A stretch of DNA of 64,000 nucleotides from Leptodontidium sp. MPI-SDFR-AT-0119 (Eukaryota; Ascomycota; Leotiomycetes; Helotiales; Leptodontidiaceae). The notes under the pieces were generated by a model. The model saw nothing but the letters and a program-made list of their open reading frames with translations, had not been told where the DNA came from and did no database searches. The DNA lies in the NCBI GenBank assembly GCA_020726505.1, contig JAHLEZ010000015.1, positions 1,860,001 to 1,924,000 of the forward strand. The letters run 5' to 3'. Positions 48,832 through 60,064 of the stretch are shown here, one piece after another (position 1 is the first letter of the stretch; each line of letters starts with the position of its first letter). The translations under genes and the position numbers were made by a program.

Positions 48832-51800
48832 ATGGCAGCAACAATGGATACTCATATGGCGCAACATGATGATCTTAATTTGATGGGTTTACAAGAGTTG
48901 GACTCGCATCTCTCAATATTCGAACCATCGAACATGGACATGGAGTCGTCCACTGGTACTCCAGAATCAACCTCAAATTACGAGGATGCCATCAACGCAC
49001 CAGATCAGCTAACCACCATTGTTGTTAAATCGCCAGATGAGGTATACTCGCCAAGGGCTCAATATGGATCCCGTGCTAGGCCAACGGACCCGAAGCTTAA
49101 TGCCATTCTGTATGTATTCGCGCTTTCCTCTCTTGTTTTTGGTTTCATCCCTTGATAAAGTAGTTATTGGACAACATCGAATCGACTTTAACATTTCTAC
49201 TCTAGAGCTGAGCATCACACTAACTCCGCCTCGGATGGCAGCCTGCATCTTAGACCTGAGAGTGCTCGAGATTCAATGGCATCATCAATGGCTACGGATA
49301 TTGACGACGGCTCATCAGCCCTTTCTTCGATATCGAGCAAAGCGACCTCGCCTACGGGATTCGATGCACACTCGAAAGAGACAAACAAGTTGGCTTCACA
49401 ATTGGCGAAGCGTCGCGACAAATTCGATGTACGCCCGAGAGTCTCGATCCCGACTGACTTGACGCCGAGCGAGTATGCGAGACAATGCATTGCAGCCGCA
49501 GAATCGTCGCGCCTAAATCCCTACAGTTTGCATCCTGAGGAGCATGCTATGCTGCGCAAGCACATCAGTCATCAACAGGTCACAACATATCTCAATATCC
49601 GGAATGGCATTCTGAGATTGTGGACGAGGAACCCCATGATCGGAGTGATGAGAGATGAAGCTGTGGGATGCGCTAAAGATGTCCGTTGGTTTGATACAGC
49701 AAGTGTTTGCTACGAGTGGCTGGTACGACGAGGCTACATCAATTACGGTTGTTTGGAGCACGTCGAAACCAAGCGAGAGAATAAGAAGCCACGAGCCCCC
49801 AAGCGGAAACGAAAGACGGTTGCTGTTCTAGGAGCTGGCATGTCCGGTTTGGGTTGCGCAAGACAACTAGAAGGCCTCTTCTCTCAGTTTGAAGAGCGCT
49901 TCCGAGCAATGGGTGAAGATCCACCACGAGTTGTAGTGCTAGAAGGCAGAGACAGAATCGGCGGACGCGTCTATTCTCGAGCGATGAAATCGAAGCCAAA
50001 ATATCCAACTCTCAGCTACGGAAGTCGACATACTGCCGAGATGGGAGGCATGATTATCACCGGCTTCGATCGCGGTAATCCGTTGAACATCATTGTTAGA
50101 GGTCAACTGGCACTACCATATCATGCCTTGAAGCCAGAAACCACGATTTATGATGCTATCGGAAGACCTGTCGACGTCAACCGGGATCAGTTCGCCGAGA
50201 AACTTTTCAACTATATTCTAGACCGTGTTAGCGAGTACAAGTTCAAACTTCCCACACACACTGTCGTTGATGGAGACAAGGATCTACTCGATGCTGGCCG
50301 AGATGTCGGCTCGGAAGGATCCAAGACGATTAGCGAAGTTGAAGACGCCACGAACTCGTCAGCGAATTCAAGTAAAAATGGATCTCGCGCCCCTTCAGAG
50401 CAGATGATCCCCGTCTCCTCGGACAGACTTACAGGCCGAGCACATCTAGAGCCAGGCATTCCCGCCGTGCATACGGCCGCCTTCAAAGCACAAGAGATAG
50501 GCTGGCGCCTTCGAGACGGTGTTGGAATCGAGCAGGATTTAGATCTCGAAAATGTAGTCAACTCAAAATATGCTACACTAGGCTTGGTCTTTGACGAAGC
50601 TATTCGACAGTACACGAGGATCATCGACTTTGCCCCGCTTGACCTCCAGTTGATCAACTGGCATGTCGCCAACTTGGAGTACAGCAACGCCGTCACTTGC
50701 AATAAGCTGAGCCTTGGTGGTTGGGATCTCGATGCAGGAAATGAGTGGGAAGGCAAGCACACAATGGTCACTGGCGGCTACCAACAGGTCCCACGAGGTC
50801 TATTGAACTGTCCAGAGCCACTGAATGTTAGGAGAAAGAGCAAAGTCAAGCGAATTTCGTACAGACCCGACACGAATGACTCTCCATCATTCATCGAATG
50901 CGAAGACGGTGAAACCCTTGAAGCGGACTACATCGTCTCAACTATACCATTGGGTGTTTTGAAACAGCAGAACATCAAATTCGAGCCAGCTCTGCCTGAC
51001 TGGAAGATGGGCCCCATTCAAAGAATTGGGTATGGAGTTCTGAACAAGGTGGTTCTTGTTTACAAAGAGGCCTTCTGGGACGAATCCCGAGATATTTTCG
51101 GGACACTTCGTAATCCAGCAAACCGCTTCTCTCTTGATCAATCTGAATATTTCACGCAGCGAGGCCGATTCTTCCAATGGTTCAATGTCACCAACACGAC
51201 TGGTCTTCCGACTCTGCTTGCTCTTATGGCTGGTGATGCCGCATTTTCAACTGAAAGCACCCCGAATGATCTACTCATTGGTGAAGCGACAAAGGTTCTG
51301 CGAAGCGTTTTTGGCGCGAGTGTACCCTCGCCAGTTGAATCAGTTGTGACAAGATGGGGTCATGATGAGTTCTCTTATGGGAGCTATTCATACACTGGTC
51401 CCAACTTTCAGCCAGATGACTACGATGTCATGGCTAAGCCTATTGGCAACCTTTTCTTCGCTGGTGAACATACCTGTGGTACCCACCCAGCTACTGTGCA
51501 TGGTGCCTACATTTCTGGCTTGAGGGCGGCATCAGAAGTGCTGGAGACTATGATAGGCCCAATCGAGATTCCAGAACCTCTTGTATTACCCAACAATTCA
51601 TCTATGAAGAGAAAGTCGGATGCAATTCAAAGCCCAAAGGATCCAAAGCAAGCACGCCTTGAAAAATACGAGAGAGAGGTGTGGGACGCCATCTACACTA
51701 AGCTCGGTGACCGACCTTGGAAACCTGCAAACAACTACGCAAACCCTTACCGCATGTACAGCAAGGACAAATGGGAAGAGGCAAAGAAGAAGTGTGAAAC

Positions 51801-52128
51801 AGGTCGAAGACCAGGCAAAGGCAAACCCATCCCCAACGAGGTCAAGAAGATGGTCACGAAGATGTGGAAGGAGGCCTCCGATGAGGAAAAGAAGCCCTAC
51901 AATGAGAGAGCGGACGTGCAAAAAAAGGCATATGCAGACGCCATGACAGATTACAATCTCAAAGCTGGCCAGTGGGATAAAGATGCCCTAGCCTACCGCG
52001 CTGTGTACGAAAAGGAGCACCCGAGCGTACCTACTCCAGAAGAGTTCGCCAGCCCTTCGAGAGATAGGAGAGCTAAGCGAGGTGTGAGTGGATATGCGGA
52101 GGATTCAGATGACGAGGTTGATGTTTAG
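48832..52128 (+). CDS. LSD1-type lysine demethylase with SWIRM, amine oxidase and HMG-box domains
   Basis: FAD-dependent nuclear histone H3 lysine demethylase related to Aspergillus HdmA and fission-yeast Lsd1/2. Exons 48832-49109 and 49206-52128 with a 96-nt intron; 1066 residues. After a disordered N-terminus the SWIRM domain spans roughly 170-280 (LTPSEYARQCI...LRLWTRNPMIGV...YEWLVRRGYINYG). The amine oxidase starts with the FAD motif VAVLGAGMSGLG near 300 and VVVLEGRDRIGGR, with a Ser/Asn-rich insertion in its first half and the catalytic-lysine segment YGVLNKVVLVY near 703. The FAD-binding C-terminal region is LFFAGEHTCGTHPATVHGAYISGLRAA. The HMG box (YRMYSKDKWEE...MWKEASDEEKKPY) lies at about 935-1010; a C-terminal HMG box is a feature of fungal homologues, not animal LSD1. 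Confidence 0.95.
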
Positions 52129-52414
52129 TTAGTTTTGTTTCTGGGACTCGCTTGCATTCAATTGTAAATCATACGGAGCATCGGAGTAGCTTTGGCTTTT
52201 GGCTAGCATTGGCAGGGAGGCTAACCTGGGGCGCTTGACTGGGTGTCGAGATTCTAAGGTTGCATATAGCTACTTAATGAGCATAGATACTGAGACATCA
52301 GCAGCGTTTGCTTGGGGTATTGCTGTACATAGGATGCAGTTTTTCGAATCCAATACCTGCAACATTTCTCTTTCCTATACTCCGCGTGACTTCTTCCAAT
52401 TCCTCTGGAAATCC

Positions 52415-52978
52415 TCAAGGCTTCTTTGATACCTTCAACAGCTCAGCAATAACAGCCAAACCTTCTTCTTCCGACGTACACAATTTCTCAATACCACAAC
52501 TAATCATCAAATTATCCACCAACCCACCACTCTCTTTGACCCCAAACTCCTCCACAGACATACTCCCCTCATCCCTCAAATGCCCATCCTCCGCCCTCTT
52601 AACCGTATGCACCCTCCTCACCTTTTCAAAATATGGCTGTGCTCCATCAGTCGTATAGCCCACTACGACCTTCCCCAGCGCCGAACCAGCACCCATCTCA
52701 TAAGCCGTGCCGACATCCATCGACGGGCCTCTGAACGGGGTCATGTTCGCCAAGATAGCATCACATGAGGATATCAGCGTCATGTTTGCGGTACGGATCG
52801 CGGCTGCGTGAGATATGCTTCCTGGTTCTGTGGTGGCGATTGTGTTGTCTAGTGGGAAGAGACCGGTTAGGCCGTGTTTGGTGCAGAGTGCTTTGAGGTG
52901 TTCGCCTCGCTGGATGGCGTTGGGCTCGAAGACGTCGGGGCCGGCGAGATAGACTTTTGGTGGGGTGGTGGTGCTCAT
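52415..52978 (-). CDS. Nucleoside 2-deoxyribosyltransferase-like protein
   Basis: Single exon, 187 residues, typical for the family. YLAGPDVF near the N-terminus and the DAILANMTPFRGPSMDVGTAYEMGAG core fit the nucleoside 2-deoxyribosyltransferase fold, with the Asp (in MDVG) and Glu (in YEMG) of the active site; the nucleophilic Glu usually lies within the GTAYEMG motif. Enzymatic activity on deoxynucleosides is inferred from the fold only; some family members hydrolyse nucleotides instead. It faces LSD1 tail-to-tail across 286 bp. Confidence 0.8.
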   Translation of the reverse strand: MSTTTPPKVYLAGPDVFEPNAIQRGEHLKALCTKHGLTGLFPLDNTIATTEPGSISHAAAIRTANMTLISSCDAILANMTPFRGPSMDVGTAYEMGAGSALGKVVVGYTTDGAQPYFEKVRRVHTVKRAEDGHLRDEGSMSVEEFGVKESGGLVDNLMISCGIEKLCTSEEEGLAVIAELLKVSKKP

Positions 52979-54081
52979 TTTTGATTGTGTTTGGGGTGTG
53001 GGGAGGATGAGAAGGAGGAGAAGGTGGTTTGGGGATAGGTATTAGTATTTGGTTTGAGGGATTGAGAAGAGTGTAGTTGGAAGGTGGGCTTGATTTGGCT
53101 TGGCTTGTGAAGATATATTGTCACATGATGTCCCAAATAGGTAGGTGCATGAGGAGGTTGTGGCTTTCGATTGCTTGGGAAGTCTTTGGCAACTTTTTCT
53201 ATTGCGAATAGTTGGCTGGTTTAAGGGTTGGGGAAATACTGGGTTGGTCTCGAGAAGGGTCGATCATGAAGTGGTTTCTGTTGACAAGATGTGACTCGCT
53301 TCAAGAGTATCAACAGATTCAAGAATTCAAAAATAGTAAACCTTAGATGAGTTTTTTGTCTGGGCCTTTGCCATTGCTTGGACATCAATTGGATGTTGAT
53401 AGAAGATTACTGAAAAAGTTTCTAATACTATTGAAATTTATGTCTTGTTGTTTTCGAGTAACTGAATACTAAGTTACAGACCTGCTAGACAGACTGCTTT
53501 GCATACAATCCGGATGGTCTGCAAACGGAGACAGTGAGAGGGTCGATATTTTAATTCCCGTTCGAAAATAAATCAAATCACCGTCTACGGTATGCAGCAT
53601 TGCATTTACTCTTCGGCGCGAAGGCGAGTGTGGATTTCATTTAGAACGTCGATATGTTTGGGTTCGGCAATTCTGACCAGGGGGCTGGCAGGCCGGCTAT
53701 AGCCGAATTCCGAAATATACTAAGTATGCTTCAATGTTGCCTTCTGGAAATGTCAGCGCCTAGGTAGAATAAACAATAATTACATACATTAAATAGTCGT
53801 GCGCCTTCCCATGACATTTGGCAATTAACAATAATCGAAAATATACCCTAGAACCAAATACCAGTCATTTTTTTCTTTACCCCTGCACTGTCTCCCCATA
53901 CCCCACCTCCCACTCTCAGCCCGATTTCGCTCCACTGTTCCGAACAGCTCGGCCCAAGGTCAGTCAGCTAGTGATGCTACTACCGTGCTTGTACCTTCAA
54001 CTCTGACCGTTTCCCAGAAACTCTCCAAAGTATGTTTGCATTTCCTTGCACCACATCCTCACATCCTCTGTTTATTTGAAA
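52979..54081. other. 1.1-kb divergent intergenic region
   Basis: Between the starts of the deoxyribosyltransferase-like gene (-) and the dehydrogenase gene (+). G/T-rich just upstream of the minus-strand start, AT-rich in the centre. No coding signal. A GGCAGGCCGGCT word at about 53689 also occurs at about 15697. Confidence 0.4.
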
Positions 54082-55887
54082 ATGCGTCGAGCTCTTACAC
54101 GGGGTATCTCTGCAGCAGCAGTAGCACGAACCTCGGGTTCAACAACAGCTTTCAGAATGCCCTCAGCAGCCCAGAATTCGAAGGTCGCAACTCGCAGACT
54201 CCACGCCACGGCGCAACACCTCAAGCCAGCTACAGCCTCTGCTTTCACCGCCGACAACTACCCTACTACACACGAGAAGATCCAGGATGTGCAAGACACA
54301 CCATACTTCATCGACAACAAGTTCGTCAAGTCGGAAGCTACACAGTTCATCGAGCTACACGACCCCGCAACAAACAACCTCGTAACAAGAGTTCCACAAA
54401 ATACAGATACTGAGCTCAAGGCTGCGGTAGAGAGTGCGAAGAAGGCATTCCCGGAATGGAAGGCTACAAGTGTTATGGCTAGGCAGCAGATCATGTTCAA
54501 GTTCACTCAATTGGTAAGGGAGAACTGGGACAGGCTGGCTGCTAGCATTACTTTGGAGCAGGGCAAGACTTTTGCTGGTACGTTCAATTGAAATAATAAC
54601 ACTGGCACGAAGCTAATACTTTTATAGATGCCAAAGGAGATGTCCTTCGTGGATTACAAGTTGCAGAGGGAGCATGCAACATTCCTCAGCAGATGATGGG
54701 AGAGGTATTGGAGGTGGCAAAGGACATGGAAACGAGAAGCTACAGAGAGCCATTGGGTATCGTGGCTGCCATTTGCCCTTTCAGTGAGTGGTTAAGATCT
54801 CATGTGCCTCTGAAAATACTAATTGGACACAGACTTCCCCGCTATGATTCCCCTCTGGTCAATTCCAATTGCCACTGCTACTGGAAACTGCCTGATTCTC
54901 AAGCCCTCAGAACGTGATCCTGGAGCAGCAATGATCCTCGCTGAGCTCGCCGAGAAGGCCGGCATGCCACCCGGAGTTCTAAACATCATTCACGGATCTG
55001 CAAAGACTGTTGATTTCATTATCGATGAGCCAGCCATTAAGGCCATCAGTTTCGTTGGAAGCAACAGAGCTGGAGAGTACATCTTCACCCGTGGATCGGC
55101 GAACGGAAAGCGTGTCCAAGCCAACTTGGGTGCCAAGAATCACGCAGCTATCCTTCCAGATGCCAACAAGCAACATGCACTGAACTCAATTGTTGGTGCT
55201 GCTTTCGGTGCTGCTGGTCAGCGCTGCATGGCTCTCAGCACGCTTGTCATGGTTGGCGAGACCAAGGAGTGGCTCAACGAGCTTGCGGAGAGTGCTAAGT
55301 CTCTTAAGGTCAACGGTGGCTTCGAGGCAGGTGCCGATTTGGGACCAGTCATCTCACCTCAAAGCAAGGAGAGAATTGAACATTTGATCTCTTCTGCCGA
55401 GGAAGAAGGGGCCACTATTTTGCTCGATGGCCGTGGTTACAAGCCAGACAAGTACCCCAACGGCAACTGGATTGGCCCAACCATCATCACAAATGTAAAG
55501 ACGCACATGAAGTGTTACACCGAGGAAATCTTCGGCCCAGTCCTGGTCTGCCTGAACGTCGACTCTCTGGACGAGGCAGTTGATCTGATCAACGCAAACG
55601 AGTACGGTAACGGTGTTGCGATCTTCACCAAGTCCGGAGCGACAGCCACCGCATTCCAGAAGAACATCGAAGCCGGACAAGTAGGAATCAACGTCCCCAT
55701 CCCAGTTCCCTTGCCCATGTTCTCCTTCACCGGAAACAAGAAGAGTATCGCGGGTGGTGGAGCAAGCAACTTCTACGGAAAGCCAGGATTGAACTTTTAC
55801 ACACAATTGAAGACTGTTACCAGCTTGTGGAGAAGCGAGGATGCTATTTCCAAGGCGGCTGATGTGGCAATGCCTACTCATAGTTAA
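54082..55887 (+). CDS. Methylmalonate-semialdehyde dehydrogenase, mitochondrial (ALDH6 family)
   Basis: CoA-dependent aldehyde dehydrogenase converting methylmalonate or malonate semialdehyde to propionyl- or acetyl-CoA in valine, beta-alanine and pyrimidine breakdown. Exons 54082-54577, 54628-54783 and 54833-55887; introns 50 and 49 nt; 568 residues including a long basic presequence ([17 protein letters not shown]...). The nucleophile is Cys349 in [11 protein letters not shown]. The general-base position of ordinary ALDHs reads NLGAKNHA without Glu, and [23 protein letters not shown] and [12 protein letters not shown] are ALDH6 hallmarks. The first ATG at 54082 is used; upstream in-frame start is only TTG. 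Confidence 0.95.
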
Positions 55888-56474
55888 GCAAAAGTTGAAT
55901 TGGGACGGAATGTAAATAACTTGATTGTGCTTCAATGTGTTGCTCAACGTCTGGGAACAAGTATGTGACAATAAGGTTAGCGAAATCAAAGCTGGCGAAT
56001 CCACATTAGCGCTTTAAATGTCCGAAATCTCTCTAGACATTCAACTCATAAGCATGTCGCTTCTCAGGGGTCTACACAATGGGATAGCAGCTTCTATCGA
56101 GGCCTTCCCTCCCTAACTATCAATCCCGCTGCGGACGACAGTTCGTCCGCTTGTATGAAAGCCCCTGCAATTCTGATGGGATGCATCTTGGCAAAGTTGG
56201 ATTTCTACCAAGAACCCTGCCACTCTCTTCTAACCAGTCCATCTTTCTGGACCACGACTCTACTTCACAGGAAAACTGTTCTCTTCATACTACCTTCCCG
56301 ATTTGTTCTTAAATTTGCCATTCCCTCCCGTGTCTGGCAGCGGGATGAGTAATCGGGCGTAAGACGTGCCGCAGAAGAGCTTAGAATCTATAAAGACCCC
56401 TTTTAAGACTTCAATATCACACTATCACAGCCATCCAAAATCACGTTCTTCATCCCCTCAACATCTCACACAAA
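55888..56474. other. Intergenic region
   Basis: 587 bp, the 3' end of the dehydrogenase gene and the promoter of the acetyltransferase gene. A CATCATC/CACA-rich leader precedes the ATG at 56475. Nothing else seen. Confidence 0.4.
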
Positions 56475-57164
56475 ATGGCATACACATACAAAATCCATCA
56501 CCTACCAGCCTCCGATCCAATACTGCTCCCATTCCTCGCTGGCAAGTTCGCCTCTCTACGCCTCTCAGCACTCACCGTCTCAGGCCCAGCATTTAGCTCC
56601 ACATTCGAGATAGAATCCATCTTCACATCCTCCCAATGGATATCCCGTCTCCAAAGACCGCTCCTACATACCTTCGTAGCAGTAGCCTACGCAGCAAACA
56701 CACCGCCTGAACTCCAGACCATCGATGCGGGAGATTGGATCGGAAGCGCCACCCTCCTCGGTCCATTCACCAAAGACATCTTCACTATCCCCGAGAGTGG
56801 CGGGCCGGAAGTGGGAGACGATGATGTGGAGAGCAAGTGGCAGATGACGGCTGTGTACAACAGCCCTCTGCATCGCGGCAAGGGGATCGCTAAGATGCTG
56901 ATTCAATCCGCCATGGAGTTTGCGAGTCAGGAGGGAAAGAGGAAGGGGAGTAGAGTGAGGATTATGATTCATCCTAGGAATGTGCTTGTTAAGAAACTTT
57001 ATGAGGGTTTGGGGTTCGTGGATGCTGGGAATTGTACCCTTGCGGAGGCGTATTTGAGTAATGGCGATGCGGAGATGTTGCCGGCTGATGGAGGGGCGAG
57101 TGATCCGGAGAAGTATCATGTAAGGTTGGGCATTATCATGATGCGGGTGGCTTCTGCGAGTTGA
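56475..57164 (+). CDS. GNAT-family N-acetyltransferase
   Basis: Single exon, 229 residues. The acetyl-CoA-binding loop motif A reads LHRGKGIAKMLIQSAMEFA (about 134-152; Arg-Gly-Lys-Gly), and motif B is in RIMIHPRNVLVKKLYEGLGFVDAG (about 163-187). The N-terminal part with the TFVAVAYA strand and DWIGSATL completes the fold. No clue to the acceptor substrate is visible, and no partner gene lies next to it. Confidence 0.85.
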   Translation: MAYTYKIHHLPASDPILLPFLAGKFASLRLSALTVSGPAFSSTFEIESIFTSSQWISRLQRPLLHTFVAVAYAANTPPELQTIDAGDWIGSATLLGPFTKDIFTIPESGGPEVGDDDVESKWQMTAVYNSPLHRGKGIAKMLIQSAMEFASQEGKRKGSRVRIMIHPRNVLVKKLYEGLGFVDAGNCTLAEAYLSNGDAEMLPADGGASDPEKYHVRLGIIMMRVASAS

Positions 57165-57750
57165 TGGACCTGAGGTTGGTAAGAAAAAGTCGATTCTTTT
57201 GAAGTGCTAGCTAATTTTATAGCATAAGAGAAATAAGGCAGATGGGACATATAGACAGATGAAAGAACTAGACAATATCAGAAGCCAATCTATTCCGTTT
57301 GTCTTCAACTACTACATATCCTGATATTCTTCCACTTGGAATTATTGCAAGCTTCAAACCCACAAGAGATTTGAGCCCTCCCTAATCGTTGCAATCTCAA
57401 AGTATCCAACTTAAATAATAACAGTAGATAGTACATGTCTTCATATACAAGGCAGGAAGTCTCGTATATCTACTATCATCTTGACGCAAATTTCCTAGTT
57501 AATTGCCAGGCTTGTTAGACTGCAGGCGTTGTCTTGTGGCGTCCAATGGCAACCATGTTAATCTTATCTCCAGGCAGCACCTGCAACTGCCTCTCAACTG
57601 TCTCATCAATCCATATTGTCTACCGGATCGACCAAAGTAAGTCCGCCCTGTTTATACTTTTCCTGACTGAGCACTGTTTGCAAATTGCTTAGTTCGAAAA
57701 CATCTAGGAACACTAAGTATCGGCTGTAAGCTGTCTTTGGAGTTGCCATC
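57165..57750. other. Intergenic region, AT-rich
   Basis: 586 bp between the acetyltransferase and HET genes. No coding signal recognised. Confidence 0.4.
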
Positions 57751-59449
57751 ATGCGTCTTCTGGATATCACAGCCCTCACTCTTCATGAGTTCTTCGGTGT
57801 CAATATCCCTCCATACGCCATCTTATCACACAGAGTAAGTAGGATATGGTGCCTCATGGCTCCTCTTTCTAGTTGCTTCACATTCGTTGAGTCTTCAACT
57901 ATCATCTAGTGGGAGGGTCGCGAAGTAACATTCCAAGATCTTGAATCCGGACCTCAGCCTGCTTCGCCAAGTTTCTCAAAGATCACGAGATGCTGTGCCC
58001 AAGCTGTTTCCGATGGCATAGAATGGGTATGGATAGACACGTGTTGCATAGATAAGACGAGCAGCGCAGAGCTCTCGGAGGCCATCAACTCAATGTTTCG
58101 CTGGTATCGCGAGGCTGATGTCTGCTATGCGTATCTATCTGATGTTCCCAGTGGAGGTGATTCGGAGAACCTGCAACAGCCGAACTCAGCTTTCCGATGT
58201 AGTCAGTGGTTTACAAGAGGCTGGACACTTCAAGAGCTTCTGGCACCTGAGACTGTAGTCTTCTTTAACGCGGATTGGGAGGACATCGGTACCAAGTACT
58301 CCATGGAGGACCTGCTGTCGTCAATCACGGGCATTAGCTTATTCGAAGACTTTGACAGCGCATGTGTAGCCCAGAAATTCTCCTGGGGCTCGAAGAGACA
58401 GACTACCAGGGAAGAAGATGGAGCTTATTGTCTAATGGGACTTTTTGGTGTGCACATGCTACCTCTGTACGGGGAGGGAAGAATGCTTTCTACAGGCTAT
58501 AACTGGAGATCTTGCACACCACCACGGACGAGACTATTTTTGCATGGGCAATCTCCGCAGTTCCAGAGGGCAAAGAAGTTGGTATCCTTGCAGAATCGCC
58601 TCTTACTTTCATCCATTCTCAATTCATTGAAGGACGAACCTCGTTTGACATCTCTCGGCCAGAGATGGCCATGACAAACATAGGAATGCGTATGGAGCTA
58701 TACCTCATTCCCGATAACAGAAGCCCTACTGGCGTGGAGAGGTTTCTGGCACCACTGAATTGTAAAGACCGAAGATATTCAAAAGATGTCCATCTGGCTA
58801 TGACTCTGGTACGAGTCTCCGGTGATCTATTTTCCCGTGTGAGCCCTACAGTTCGGAACATCCAAGTTCCTGATGACGGAAACAACAACGATAAACGGCG
58901 AACACTCTCGTGACTCGACGTTTGACCAACTTCACTCTTAACCACGCCAGCTTGATAGAGCACGGTTTTGACTTTCTCTGCGTAGCTGAAGTCACGAATA
59001 TATCAAGTGAATTCCCAACATGGGAAGTGGTTTCAATGACCACTTCCGGATGGACATCGATAGGGCCTTCTGGTGTATCGACATCGATAGAGGCTTCATT
59101 CTCTCAAAAAGTCGCTGCTGTCTATTTACGATACACGGTGAACAAAACCGGAGAGCACTTCATACTCGTCTTAAGCATTTCCTACGACGCTCCTCACTTG
59201 TCGATTGTCATTCCCGATCCGCTCGCAAAGTCCGAAGACAGTATTGAAAACACGATTCAACAACGCATAAATACGCGGATCAAATGGTCTTCTAAGCTGT
59301 TACCTTCAGGTAAGTCGGTATCCGTGGCTCATGAAGGTTGCCACACGCAAGGTATCGAACGACATTTCACGGCTGAGATAGTCATAGACCCAGGCGGAGA
59401 ATTCAGATGGCCCGGCAGAGCTCATTTAGCCAATGAGGAGTTGTTTTGA
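57751..59449 (+). pseudogene. Broken HET-domain (heterokaryon incompatibility) gene
   Basis: HET-domain proteins trigger cell death or vegetative incompatibility when their partner allele differs. The intact start MRLLDITALTLHEFF and spliced PYAILSHRWEGREVTFQDLESG (intron 57835-57909) lead through WVWIDTCCIDKTSSAELSEAINSMFRWYREADVCYAYLSDV and the QWFTRGWTLQELLAP segment to LPLYGEG. There, at about 58477-58483, one base appears to be missing, and the continuing family sequence carries on in another frame, which itself has a TAA at 58500-58502 where relatives usually have a Gln codon. That frame (HTTTDETIFAWAISA...) runs to a TGA at about 58913, after which a third frame (from about 58910) stays open to 59449. 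So at least two frame changes and one nonsense codon. The restored gene is not given. Confidence 0.8.
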
Positions 59450-60064
59450 GTTAATGCCGTTGTACGTACATGAGAAACAATGGGTTAACACATTACCAAT
59501 GATTGTCTGTCAATAGGCTGCTTTCTTTTGTTTTAGCAGGTTTGCTCCCCAGAGTCTCCTTTGATGACGAAAATTGAGTGAGCTACCTACTGCTATCAAT
59601 TCGGAAACCACTTCCTTTAGTGGAGTAAGGATATAAACTTTCCCCCTAAGCCTGTCTAATATTTTTTAGAAATTCACATTGCAGAGAGACTGCTCCGCTT
59701 CTGACCCAACCCCAACGGATTCCAGAAAGCCATACAAATATTGTCAACCACCATACATTCTGCCACGTAAAGCTCTATAGTGTACTCTTTCGATCATTAT
59801 ATTGAATAATGTACAGGCCAAATATCTTACTCTCATCCAGTTGACATGTCGATCCACCACAACTGATCTACTGTGAGGTAGTTGATCGTATTTAGAGACA
59901 GCATTGCCCCTCCACGTCATTGTTATTTTAATGTCCTTTCTGAGCTGCATAGGACTTTACACTCTAGTTAATTGTCCTTCGTTTGGACTCCGTCCAATAA
60001 CACACACGTATAACATAAATTATATGGCTCTCCATGGCCATTCTCAGTCAGGAACACCCCTACC
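59450..60064. other. Intergenic region
   Basis: 615 bp, AT-rich, between the HET pseudogene and the 3' end of the monooxygenase gene. No coding signal. Confidence 0.4.
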
